Positions 33,211 to 44,061 of a stretch of DNA of 64,000 nt are shown here, in pieces. Under the pieces are notes generated by a model. The model saw nothing but the letters and a program-made list of their open reading frames with translations. It was not told where the DNA came from and did no database searches. A program made the translations under genes and the position numbers. Numbering within the stretch: the first letter of the stretch is position 1; each line of letters starts with the position of its first letter. Source of the DNA: Thinopyrum elongatum (lineage: Eukaryota; Streptophyta; Magnoliopsida; Poales; Poaceae); the NCBI GenBank assembly GCA_011799875.1, contig CM022302.1, forward strand, positions 54,103,153 through 54,167,152, read 5' to 3'.

Positions 33211-34926
33211 ATGGAATTGAGGTGGTCTCATATTGTTCATCTTTGTAATGTCTTTCTCGAAAATGATGGAAAGGAAAATTCTGCTCAATTGATAGAAGAA
33301 GAATTCAATAAAATGTTTGGCATAAAAACTTTGAATGCTGAGCATGATTACAATGTTGTTAGTTTGAATTCTATGAATATCCAAAATGCTAATGATGATT
33401 GCACTAGTCATCACAAAAATGTTTCTTTTAAGCATGTAAATTTTTGTGTAGTGGAAAGTCTTTGTGAAGACATGCTTTATAGGGATGATAGATTCTGTAA
33501 GAAGCATAAACATGGTAGAACCAATTTTTTTCTCAAAGTGATAGATAAATTTGCTACGAAATTATGTTCTCTTTATCCTATTACTTGTGAACTTTGCAAT
33601 AAAGTTGATCACCTTAATTTCCAATGTATGCTTTTTCATGATCGAATTGTGTCCAAATATTGCAATAACTTGATCACCCTTGAACTTTATAACGAATATT
33701 TTTATTTATGGGGTGTGAAGAATTGTCACATAAAAATGGTTGGTTTGAGGCATTCATATTCACGGACCATGCTGAAACTAATTTGAAAGAAATCCATATG
33801 TTCTGCATGGTAAATTCCAATGAGAATGCTTATATTGCCAACTATAGAAAGATGGGAAAACCAATAGAATATAAAACGAATACTAATGAAAGGGTAAAGA
33901 TTTCCACTTTCCCTCCTATTGTCTCTCATGATGAAGTAGGTGACGAGGAGGAGCTCCCTATTCAACCAATCTCATAAAATAAGAAGCTCAAAAATAATAA
34001 TTAAACCCACACATGATGTGGTGAAGAAGAAGAAAAGAAGAAAGAGTAGATGTAAAAAGGTATCTCTCCCAAATGATGTTGCTCCTATTATTGTTGTGCC
34101 TCACGAGTATGAATCAAAAATAATTGTGTAAGATGATACACTTGATGATGATTTTGTTATGCGGATTGCTTGTTGTGATGACTATGATTGGGAAGATAAT
34201 GATACTTCTTATAATCTTGAAAATCTTTTTGGACCCAACTTGGAAAATTATGATGATAATAATTGTTATACTATTGTGCTATTCATACTATTAATGATGA
34301 GAGTGATTATGCTTATGATATGCCAAGCCACAGGCTTGGGGATGCTACGTTTGATGAGAATGACATGTTTGAGAATTTATTTTCTACAATTAATGCTTGT
34401 ACCAAGCTTGGGGATGCTATGCTTAATGAAGATGATCTTTTTAGTCCCCCTACTTTGATTTGCTATGATGATTGCATGCCTCCTATTTATGATGATTGCA
34501 ATATTTATGGAAGTGGGTTTGGAAGAGTGTCAACTTTAGATAATAATTATCCTACTATTTTTGGAGGGTGATTAATTTTATTATAATGATAAAAGTGGAT
34601 TTGGAGAGGTCATGACTTTATTTAGTAATGATTCCACTATTTCGGAAGAGGTTTCAATTGTCTATGATGAGAACAAAGTTGCTACTTATGATGATTATTG
34701 TGATGATACTTATGTTATAAAAGGTAGTGATAATTATTGTCCTAATTTTGAATATCCTTTTACTAAACATTACTATTTTAATGTGGAAACAATTTATAGT
34801 ATTCAAGTTTCATGTGATACTCCCACTATTATGAATGAGAATAGAATTGCTTATGTGGAGAGTAATAAAAATACTATGCTTGTGGGTCATGAAAGGAATG
34901 CTTTATGTGATACTTATATTTTTTAA
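33211..34926 (+). pseudogene. RT3 internal ORF, long form with CCHC zinc knuckle, frameshifted
   Basis: It starts MELRWSHI, as in RT2. From the ATG at 33211 the first frame (192 codons, to 33786) contains C126-x2-C129-x4-H134-x4-C139 (33586-33627), a canonical retroviral-type zinc knuckle as found in gag nucleocapsids. Later pieces in other frames read TDHAETNLKEIH, a basic VVKKKKRRKSRCKK stretch (about 34018-34060), CCDDYDWEDNDTSYNLENLF, two KLGDA-type repeats (about 34331 and 34402), SGFGRVSTL and EVSIVYDENKV. At least four frame breaks or stops. This copy shows that the shorter ORFs of RT1, RT2 and RT4 are deletion derivatives of one larger protein, probably gag. Confidence 0.65.
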
Positions 34927-36551
34927 TTCATTCATGATGGTACTGAAAATTATTATGAGAGAGGAACTTGTGATTCATGATGCTCTCTTTATGTTTTAAT
35001 TCTTTACTTCTATGCGAGCATCATTGAAATCATCATGCCTAGCTAAAAGGCATTAAAGAAAAGCGCTTGTTGGGAGACAACCCAATACTTCTACCTAGTG
35101 TTTTTGTGTGTTAACATGATTAAGATATTGTAGTAATCATGTTTTATTGCTTTTGTTTCAATAAAATGCCAAGTAAAGCCTTTGGGATGATGTGGATGAT
35201 AGTTGATTTGATTCTGTGAAAAAACAGAAAATTTTGTGCCCAGTAGCAGAATTGTTTAAATTCACTGGAACGTGCATTTGATCTGAATTTTTTACATGTG
35301 CTTTATATACAAAATTTCCAAGTTTTCCTAATTTTTCAGTATTTTTAGAGTTGCAGAAGTATGAGAACAATTCAGATCATTACTGACTGTTCTGTTTTTG
35401 ACAGATTCTGTTTTTAATGCATAGTTTGCTTGTTTTATTGTTTCTACGGCTTATATTAAGTGATGTAAATTGTGGAAATTATATAGTACAGTAGGAATTG
35501 TGTGAGAACAATTCTGAATCTTGTCTTGACAGTACCCAAGTGAATGATTTGTTTCATTATACTAACGCATCTCACGAAGTTCTGTTAAGTTTTGTGTGAT
35601 TGAAGTTTTCAAGTTTTGGGTGAGATATTGATATGAGGAAAATAAGGAGTGACAAGACCCTAAGCTTGGGGATGCCCAAGGCACCCCAAGGTAATATTCA
35701 AGGAAGATCCAAGCAACTAAGCTTGGGGATGCCCCGGAAGGCATCCCCTCTTTCGTCTTCAACATTATCGGTAACCTCACTTGGAGCATCATTTTATTTT
35801 GTTAGGATTTGCTTGCTATTATTTAGAATAATGTTTTGCATCTCTTACTTCAATAAAAGTGTCAAGTATAGCCTTCACCATGCTTAGTTTGCAAGTATAT
35901 GAGTTGTTGTTTCAAAACAGAAATTTTATCGCTGTTGCAAAAATTCCAGAGAAAAGTCAGAATGTGATAAAATGTAGAATTTTTTTGCACAATAAGCTAT
36001 GATAAATTTTCTACAGTGTGGTAAATTTTCAGAATTGTTTGAGTTACAGAAGTATGGATCTGTCCTCATCCTTTACAGACTGTCCTGGTTAGACAGATTG
36101 CTGTTATGATTGCATTGTTTGCATATGTTTGCTTGTTTAATGATTCTATTTGAGGATAGGAGTATTAAATATGCAGAGGCATTTATTATGAAATGTTAAA
36201 TTCTAATTTTAGTGATTTGTTATAGTAGAGAGTGATAAGGTGTTGCATTGATTTATACTAACTTATCTCACGAGTTCTTGTTGAGTTTTGTGTGGATGAA
36301 GTTTTTAAGATTTAGGGAAACAGTGATATAAAAGGAATTAAGGAGACACAAAAGCTCAAGCTTGGGGATGCCCAAGGCATCCCAAGATAATATTCCAAGA
36401 AGTCTCAAGCATCTAAGAATGGGGATGCCCCGGTAGGTATCCCACCTTTCTTCATCAACAATTATCGGTTAGCCTCGGTTGAGCCTAAGTTTTTGCTTCT
36501 TCACATGATGTGTGCTATTCTTAGAATTTCATTTTATTTTGTTTTGCTTGC
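34927..36551 (+). other. RT3 non-coding internal region up to CACTA-B
   Basis: It matches RT2 26.5-28.1 kb throughout. Polypurine-like motifs lie at about 35661, 35717 and 36356, with a decayed one at 36415. Sequence continues after CACTA-B at 49290. Confidence 0.75.
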
Positions 36552-36569
36552 CACTAGTGCAGAAAAGCC

Positions 36570-36830
36570 TAGGTATGGCATGCCAAAAATAGCCTTGCCA
36601 ATGTAGGATCCCCACGCCACCAATATGGCGCCAGTGTTAAAAAATAGTGGTGGCGCTGGAGCCTACGCCAGCACTATTCTGTATACCTATGGCATTGGAT
36701 TTAACCACACGACGGCAATATCAATAGTAGCTATGGCGTGTGACATAGTGTAATGACAATAATAAGATAAATCTTCTCTGGCGTCACGCATTGTCCGACG
36801 CTAGTACTAGGTTTTTGAAAGTTGTAAAAA
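36570..36830. repeat. CACTA-B left subterminal repeats
   Basis: Repeated short words in both directions: TGGCGCCAG, GTGGCGCTGG, ACGCCAGCACT, ATGGCGTG, CTGGCGTC. These resemble the subterminal transposase-binding motif clusters of CACTA elements. Confidence 0.65.
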
Positions 36831-37738
36831 AATGCTGCTAGGGCAGCAGAAAATCGCTGCCAAGGCAGCGTCATTTATTACAAATTTATATAAACATGTT
36901 TTCATCCCACATTGATTTTGGCAAGATATTTTCATTAATATATACACACACATCATTTATTCACATGTGTACATATATTAAACACATACTATAGCTAGTT
37001 ATATCGATCATGATCACTAATTAAACATTCGCTAAACTAAACCATGTGTGTATATTACATCTTGTTCATTCAACCATCGTTACTACTAACACGGTACTCC
37101 TCTCCTTTAGGAATTTTTTTGAAGAATAGGAAAACCCTTGCATGTCCATGGTGTAGGACAGAGATCCACACCGGTCTCCAATCTTGAACTCGCAGTCTCT
37201 TAGTAGTTGGCTCCATTCATTAATTTTGAGCTGTGCATGTCGTCGTGGTAGTCATCCATCACATGAGGCACAACACATCTAGGGAGCTTCTTTTCTTGAA
37301 CATGATAGTAACATAGTAAGCAATATATAGTAACACATACATACTATGATTTGAAAGAAGAATGTGTTTATGAAAGCGATCAAAATCATACCATGCATTT
37401 TCTAGAAATGTTGTTCTTGTTCAATGTGTGCACTAGTGGTAGGTATATATGGTGCATCATTTGGACCAGCTCCGTAAGTGCTCTTAAGCATCTCAATATG
37501 GAGGAAAATTTTGTCTTGGACAAAAGGTCTTGCATGGCAAGGGATACACTAGTCAAAATGGATAAAAACAGAAATTACACTATGAAGCATAGATTATTAC
37601 CGTATAATATTTGTAGTCACTTTGAAGCGTGAGGGAGAAGCCATTGTTGTTGTCAAGGTGAGGATCATCGCACATTCCCCTAGTGTGGCAACAGTAGGGG
37701 CACTCTTCCATTTTGTGCTGTGTTCATATAATTAAAAT
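36831..37738. other. CACTA-B interior without a gene
   Basis: This is where a second gene (TNPA-like) would be expected downstream of its leader on the minus strand. No such frame is found, consistent with an internal deletion. Confidence 0.55.
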
Positions 37739-37878
37739 CAGCATAAAAAATCGGCATGAGCTTTGCTAAAAACTGGACATATATATTGAGTGCCTGAAAT
37801 TGAATGAAACGGAACTAAATCTATGTTTCGCCAGAACATTGGCAACTCTGTAGACATTCCCTGCAAAAACGAAACATA
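37739..37878 (-). repeat. CACTA-B leader-intron repeat, copy 1
   Basis: About 140 bp similar to 48304-48443 in the same orientation: GGCATGA-CTTTGCTAAAAA, TTTCGCCA-AACATTGGCAACTCT, TAGACATTC. It lies just inside the GC-rich leader of the putative second gene, as copy 2 does for tnp2. Confidence 0.75.
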
Positions 37879-38052
37879 GCGCGAGACATTTCCCGAGAGC
37901 AACGTGTAATATCACATATATGTAAAACAAGCACACACCAAAAAAGTCGATCAATTCACAATTATCACATATATATAAATATACATTAAACACATTTGCA
38001 CACATGTAATACATTTCATCAATTCACATGTACACATAATGAGTGCATTTCA

Positions 38053-38460
38053 TCACAATAATATGAACACTAGAATAAATCTACATGAAAATAAATTGGT
38101 AGAGGGAGCTCTTATACCGTCCGGACCGAGAGGGACGCTGGCGGAGGAGGGGGGTGCAGCAGGGGCGGGGGGGGGGGGGGGGGTGGCGGCGGGATAGGTT
38201 GGCACGGCGGGGGGCAAGGCGGGGTGAGGGCCCGGGGGCAGGGGGTGGCGGGCGGCCGGTGGCACGATGGGGGGCAAGGGGGTGGGGGGACGTCGCAGTG
38301 CACGGCTGGGCGACGGCGGAGGGTAGGTGGGGTGGGGGGAATGGCGGCCAGTGGCAAGGCGGGGGCGACGGCGGAGGGCAATGCGGGAGCGAGGGCAGCG
38401 GCGCAAGATGGGGGGAGAAAGTGAAAACGAGTTCATTTTCACTCTCAGGGGGTAATTAAT
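38053..38460 (-). pseudogene. GC-rich first exon/leader of the lost second CACTA-B gene
   Basis: The minus strand is pyrimidine/C-rich and, read from 38442, starts MKMNSFSLSPPILRRCPRS and continues Pro/Arg-rich (129 codons). It resembles the C-rich leader of the second gene in CACTA-A (55290-55650). A long G run (14 or more) on the plus strand starts near 38169. No downstream coding exon remains. It is probably leader rather than true protein. Confidence 0.45.
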
Positions 38461-38693
38461 AAGCCTAGTTGTTCATTGTTAGTGCTGGCGCAGGTGACGT
38501 GGCCAACGCCAGCAGTAGGTTTTTAAAATAGGGCCGGCCACATATTCGTGGATGGTGTTTTGAGCGACGAGATGCATAATAAAGATATTTACAACGACAC
38601 AAATTCTTCTCGTGGTTCAGAGTACATAAATATGGTACAGTTAATATAGGGTACACGTACACAGTAGACACTATATATACGTACACAAATGAA

Positions 38694-39599
38694 TCATGCA
38701 GTACGACGTCGTTTGACAACCCTCTCAATGATGGTTTGGGTCTTCTTAATCTTGCTTGAGTACTTCTGGCTAGCGTTATGACTCTTTCTCAGGAAGGGAT
38801 GTCCTATCGCAGGCGAGGTAGTTCTGCTCCTTCTAGTGGTGTAGTCTTGCTCTTCATACATCTCCTCTTCTATTGGGTCCACGCCAAATTGATCATAGTC
38901 ATCCTCGTTGGCAACTTCGTCCATCCCGACGATGCTCCTTTTGCCTCTCCGGATGGCAACACGACTCAACTTTGAAGGGTCCGTTAAATAGAAGCATTGT
39001 GCCATGTCCTTAGCGAATACCCAAGGCTCATATTTGGCAGTGATTCCTTTCACTCTTTTTGCACCAGCAGGTTGTGCTTCGGGCAGAGACATGGTAATGA
39101 AACCACGTTCTTCATGCTCGACGTTCTTCGCCCATCTGACCCTGAACAATGGCACCGTGTAATCTTTGCCGTACTCAAGTTCCCATATCTCTTCGATCCT
39201 GCCGTAGTATCTATTACTCTCATTCTCGGTCAACTGCAGCATCGTCACACCTGAGTTCTGGTAATCACCGTTTTTGTCCTTCGCCTCAGTATAGAATGTT
39301 TATCCATTTATATCATATGATTGGTATGTGGCGACAGTGCAAGCGGGGCCTACTGCTAATGCATAGATGAGATTTGCATTGGCTATACCGGTCGACAGTG
39401 GTTTATCCCGAATTCACTCTTTGAACCAGGAAGCAAATTTGGAGTTGTGCTCTCTAATGATCTGGGCCTCGGTCCTCTGCCTCCCTGCCATTCCGTGCTC
39501 TCTCCTTAAGGTCTCCTTGTGAATTTGCAGCCAAGGACTGATTATATCTGCGTGTTGTAACACTACTGTGTGCGCTCTTTCGAAGTCATTGATTGCGGC
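38694..39599 (-). pseudogene. CACTA-B tnp2, C-terminal part
   Basis: Minus strand, continuing from the RT4 insertion: DFERAHTVVLQHADIISPWL, RQRTEAQIIREHNSKFASWF, then NSGVTM and a DUF4216-type block (RYYGRIEEIWELEYG, VPLFRVRWAKN, WVFAKDMAQCFYL), ending in a basic tail at 38694. Two in-frame stops: TGA at 39414-39416 after SWFKE and TAA at 39300-39302 in the DING-x-TFY motif. Bases 39595-39599 are the RT4 target duplication. Confidence 0.9.
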
Positions 39600-40481
39600 T
39601 AGAACTACGTCGGTATTTCCCCTAAGAGGAAGGGATGATGCAGCACAACAATGGTAGGTATTTCCCTCAGTGATGAGACCAAGGTTATCTAACCAGTAGG
39701 AGAACCAAGCAACACTACGTAAACAGTACCTGCACACAAAGAACAAATACTTGCAACCGACGTGTTAAAGGGGTTGTCAATCCCTTTCGGGTAACGGTGC
39801 CAGAAATTGTCGAGTTGACGGGAGAAAAATAAAATAGATTGGATAAATAGATCTCAAATAAAATAAAGTGCAGCAAGGTATTTTTGGGTTTTTGATAATA
39901 TAGATCTGAAAATAAAGATGCAAATAAACGAAAAGGCAAATAGCAATATAGATCTGAGAGTATATGATGAGAAAATAGACCCGGGGGCCGTAGATTTCAC
40001 TAGTGGCTTCTCTCGATTAAAATAGCATATGGTGGGTAAACAAATTACTATTGGGCAATTGATAGAACTTAATAAACAATCATGACGATATCTAGGCAAT
40101 GATCATTATATAGGCATCACGTCCAAGATTAGTAGACCGACTCCTGCCTGCATCTACTACTATTACTCCACACATGGACCGCTAGATATGTGGGTTGTGC
40201 TCCCCTCGGAGCCCCCCTCAGGTACTTTCTTGTCCCAACTTGTGTCTTCTGGTCAAGAAAAAATCACCAAAAAGTTTTGCGGCGTTTGGACTCCGTTTGG
40301 TATTGATTTCCTACGAAGTAAAAAAACAAGCAAAAAACAGCAACTGGCACTGGGCACTATGTCAATAGGTTAGTACCAAAAAATGATATGAAGTTGCTAT
40401 AAAATGATTGTAAAACATCCAAGAATGATAATATAACAGCATGGAACAATAAAAAATTATAGATACGTTGGAGACGTATCA
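39600..40481 (-). repeat. RT4 3' LTR with about 720-bp internal deletion
   Basis: 882 bp against 1602 bp for its partner. The sequence jumps from GACCGCTAG (about 40187) to TGGGTTGTGCTCCCC (about 40193); in the partner the same points lie at about 44653 and 45375. Confidence 0.92.
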
Positions 40482-40497
40482 ACATCCCCAAGCTTAA
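40482..40497 (-). other. RT4 polypurine tract
   Basis: The minus strand reads TTAAGCTTGGGGATGT before TGATACG. Confidence 0.85.
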
Positions 40498-42975
40498 TTT
40501 CTGCTCGTCCTCAAGTAGGTAAATGATAAAAACAGAATTTTTTATGTGGAATGCTGCCTAACATGTTCATCACATATTCTTTTCTTTGTAGGATGGACAT
40601 ATGGACTTTTATATGATTCAAAGCAATAGTCTAGTTTTGACATGAAGATTTCAATACTCAAGCATATCAACAAGCAACCATGTCTTTCAAAATATCAACA
40701 CTAAAGCCAGTTATCCCTAGCCCATTATGCTCAATCATTGATCCATTCATGAAACACACTCGCATATTAGCTCCACCCAATGCTCAAGTACGATCATAGT
40801 GCCCCTTAGTTGGTGCTTTATAAGAGAACATGGAGACTCAAATAAAATAAAATTGCATAGAGTAAAAAGAAAGGCCCTTCGCAGAGGGAAGTAGGGATTT
40901 ATAGAGGTGCCAGAGCTCAAAGCAAAAAATATAGACATAAAAAAATTTTGGGTGGCATGCTTTTCCTGTCAACGAAAATGATTGACTAGTTCGAAATACT
41001 TTCCATGCTAGATATATCATAAGCGGTTCACAAATAGAAAATAAAGTTTATTCCTTTTTCCACCATACTTTCACATTCCACCGCTAACCGAATCCACGGG
41101 TGCCGTCCATACCAACACTTTCTAAGGAATTTATTATTTGACAACATAAAGTAAATTCATTTTTTCATTTCAGGACTGGGCACCCCCAATACCTTTGTCG
41201 TAGTCTCATGCAATGATAAGTGAGTAAACACTCATCTTGAGAATAACACATCTAGCATGGAAAAATATCAGCCACCCCCTACCGTTTCATGAGCGGTATG
41301 AGCACACAAAAGAGAAATTTATTTTGAAAATTAGAGATGGCACATACAAATTTGCTTAGAATGGCAAAAGAATACCGCATATGGGTAGGTATAGTGGACT
41401 CATGTGGCAAAATAGGTTTAAGGATTTTGGATGCACAAGTAGTGATCATACTTAGTGCAAATGAAGGCTAGCAAAAGATTGAGAAGCATCCAACCAAGAA
41501 ACGAAAAATCTCATAAGGGAGCGTTAAGCATAACTAACACTGAATAATGCACCACAAGTAGGATATAATTTCATTGCATAACTATTGACTTTCGTGCTTG
41601 CATAGGGAATCACAAACCTTAACGTCAATATTTTTACTAAACCATAATTACTCATCAACATGACTCACATATCACTATCATCATATCGCAAAACTATTAC
41701 AAAGAATCAAGTTTATTTTGTCCAATGATCTTCATGAAAGTTTTTATTATATCCCTCTTGAATATCTATCACTTTGGGACTAATTTCATATGTTGCTTTT
41801 GAAAGCTCAAACAAATCTAAGTGAAGAACATGAGCATAAAAATTTTCTTCTCCCAAATTAATTTAAGTGAAGCATGAGAGAATTTCTTAAATTTTTTACT
41901 AACTCTCAAATAAATCTAAGTGAAGCATGAGATCATTTCTTCAAAAATACTAAAGCACACCATGCTTAAAAAGATATAAGTGAAGCACTAGAGCAATTCC
42001 ATAGCTCAAAAAGATTTAAGTGAAGCATAGAGAGCAATTCTAACAAATCATAACATAATTTTGGCTCTCTCAAATAGGTGTGTTCAGCAAGGATACTTGA
42101 CTTAAAATAAAAAGCAAAACAAGCAAAGACTCATATCATACAAGACGCTCCAAGCAAAACTCATGATATGTGACAAATAAAAATATAGCTTCAAGTAAAA
42201 TACCGATGGTCGTTAAAAGAAAGAGGGGATGCCACTCGGGGCATCCCCAAGCTCAGTTGCTTGCATCTTCTTAAGATAATAGCTTGGGATGCCATGGGGC
42301 TTCCCCAAGCTTAGGCTCTTCTTACTCTTTATTCCTTCATCCATCGTGATCTCACCCAAAACTTGAAAAGTTCAATCACACAAAACTCAACAAAACCTTC
42401 ATGAGATCCGTTAGTATAACAAAGCAAATCACTACTCTAAGTACTGTTTTAAACCCATTCATATTTTATTTTGGCATTATATATACTGTATTCCAACTTT
42501 GCTATAGCTTATACCCTCCAATACAAACCATAGATTCATCGAAATAAGCACACAACGCAAAGAAAACAGAATCTGTCAAAAACAGAACAGTCTGTAGAAA
42601 TCTGAAAACTTCGAATGCTTATGTAACTCCAAAAATTCTGAAACATTATGACAACGTGGGAAATTTGTATACCAATCTTGTGTAAAAAATTCAGAATTTT
42701 TTGTCGCTTCTGTGAATTTTCAAAATTGTTTTACTGGACGTAAAAGTTTCTGTTTTCCAACAAGATCAAATCAACTATCACCCAACATGATCCCAAATGC
42801 TTTGCTTGGCCCAAAAACTAATGAAAACATAAAAACACAAGAAAAACAGAGGCAAAATTGTGCAAACACTCAAGAACAGAAAGAAAAAGGTAAAAATAGA
42901 ATTTATTCATTGGGTTGCCTCCCAACAAGCGCTATTGTTCTACGCCCCTAGCTAGGCATAAGATTTTATTGATGC
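40498..42975 (-). other. RT4 non-coding 3' internal region
   Basis: Five ATAAGTGAAGCA-type words (41816, 41861, 41913, 41972, 42012), and polypurine-like motifs at about 42236 (GGGCATCCCCAAGCTCAG) and 42296 (GGCTTCCCCAAGCTTAGG). No supported gene. Confidence 0.72.
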
Positions 42976-43809
42976 TCACATGAAAGATAATAATGAAAAC
43001 ACAAAGAGAGCATCATAAAACATGTGACAAACATATTTAAGTCCAACATATTTCCGATGCATAGGAATTTTATAGGAAAACAAATTAGCAAGACAAGCAA
43101 GATCTAGCATATGCATGGAAGAAAACAATAGCAATCTCAACATGAAGAGAGGTAATTTAGTAACATGAAAATTTCTACAACCATATCCTCTCTCATAATA
43201 ATTACATGTGGGATCATATTCAAACTCAACATTATAGCTATCAAATAAAATTTTCTTTTCATGATCCACATGCATGCAAAGTTGACACTCTTCCGAAATA
43301 GCGGGATTATTATCAAATAAAGTCATGACCTCTACAAGCCCACTTTTATCAATAATTTCATAAGATTGATCACTCTCCAAATATGTGGGATTATTTTTAC
43401 CTAGAGTTGACACTCTTCCGACCCCACTTTCAATATTATTGCAAACATATTCATTATGAGGCTTAAATAAATTTTCAAGATCATAAGAATCATTATCACC
43501 CCAATTATGATCATTGCAATAAGTAGTGGACCTAGCAATATTAGCATCCCCAAGCTTGGGGTTTTGCATATTATTAGCACAATTGACATTAATAGAATTT
43601 ATAATAACATCATTACAACCATGCTTTTCATTCAAGGAGCTATCATGAATCACTTTATAAATTCCTTCGTTTAACACTTCATCACAATTTTCAGATTCAT
43701 AAATCTCAAGCAAAACTTTATAAAGATAATCTAGTGAACTCAATTCACTAGCAATTGGTTCATCATAATTGGATCTTTTGAAAAGATTAGCAAGTGGATG
43801 AGGATCCAT
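42976..43809 (-). CDS. RT4 internal ORF, counterpart of the RT1 ORF
   Basis: 277 codons from the MDPHPLAN start at 43809; the open frame extends upstream to 43986, but that part is leader-like and absent in RT1. It aligns end to end with the RT1 ORF (279 codons), both ending in SFM. Shared: KLGDA, DLENLFKPH, GRVSTLG, CQLCMHVDHEKKIL, NYYERG and LPLFMLRLLLF. The last Cys of the CCHC-like motif is Phe here (ILFDSY). Preserved frames in two diverged subfamilies argue that the protein was made in the recent past. Function unknown; possibly reduced gag. Confidence 0.6.
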   Translation of the reverse strand: MDPHPLANLFKRSNYDEPIASELSSLDYLYKVLLEIYESENCDEVLNEGIYKVIHDSSLNEKHGCNDVIINSINVNCANNMQNPKLGDANIARSTTYCNDHNWGDNDSYDLENLFKPHNEYVCNNIESGVGRVSTLGKNNPTYLESDQSYEIIDKSGLVEVMTLFDNNPAISEECQLCMHVDHEKKILFDSYNVEFEYDPTCNYYERGYGCRNFHVTKLPLFMLRLLLFSSMHMLDLACLANLFSYKIPMHRKYVGLKYVCHMFYDALFVFSLLSFM

Positions 43810-44030
43810 ATCAATAGATTTTTTGCAAGCAAAGATGCAAGCAAATAGAAGGCACATGGAAACACAAGCAAACATGAGATCTGACGAGAAAAAGGCAAAC
43901 GAAAAAGGGGGCGAATAAAACAACAAATTTTTGTGAAGTGGGGGAGATGAAAACGAGAGGCAAATGGTGAATAATGTAAATTGCAAGGAGATGAGGTTTG
44001 TGATTAGGAACCTGATAGATGTTGATGATG

Positions 44031-44050
44031 CCTCCCCGGCAACGGCGCCA
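44031..44050 (-). other. RT4 primer binding site (tRNA-Asp type)
   Basis: The minus strand reads TGGCGCCGTTGCCGGGGAGG. Confidence 0.87.
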
Positions 44051-44061
44051 GAAATTCCTTT

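Noticed and set aside
38112..38381. Pro-rich and Gly-rich frames on both strands
   Set aside because: Low-complexity C/G-skewed leader sequence opens all frames. No protein evidence.
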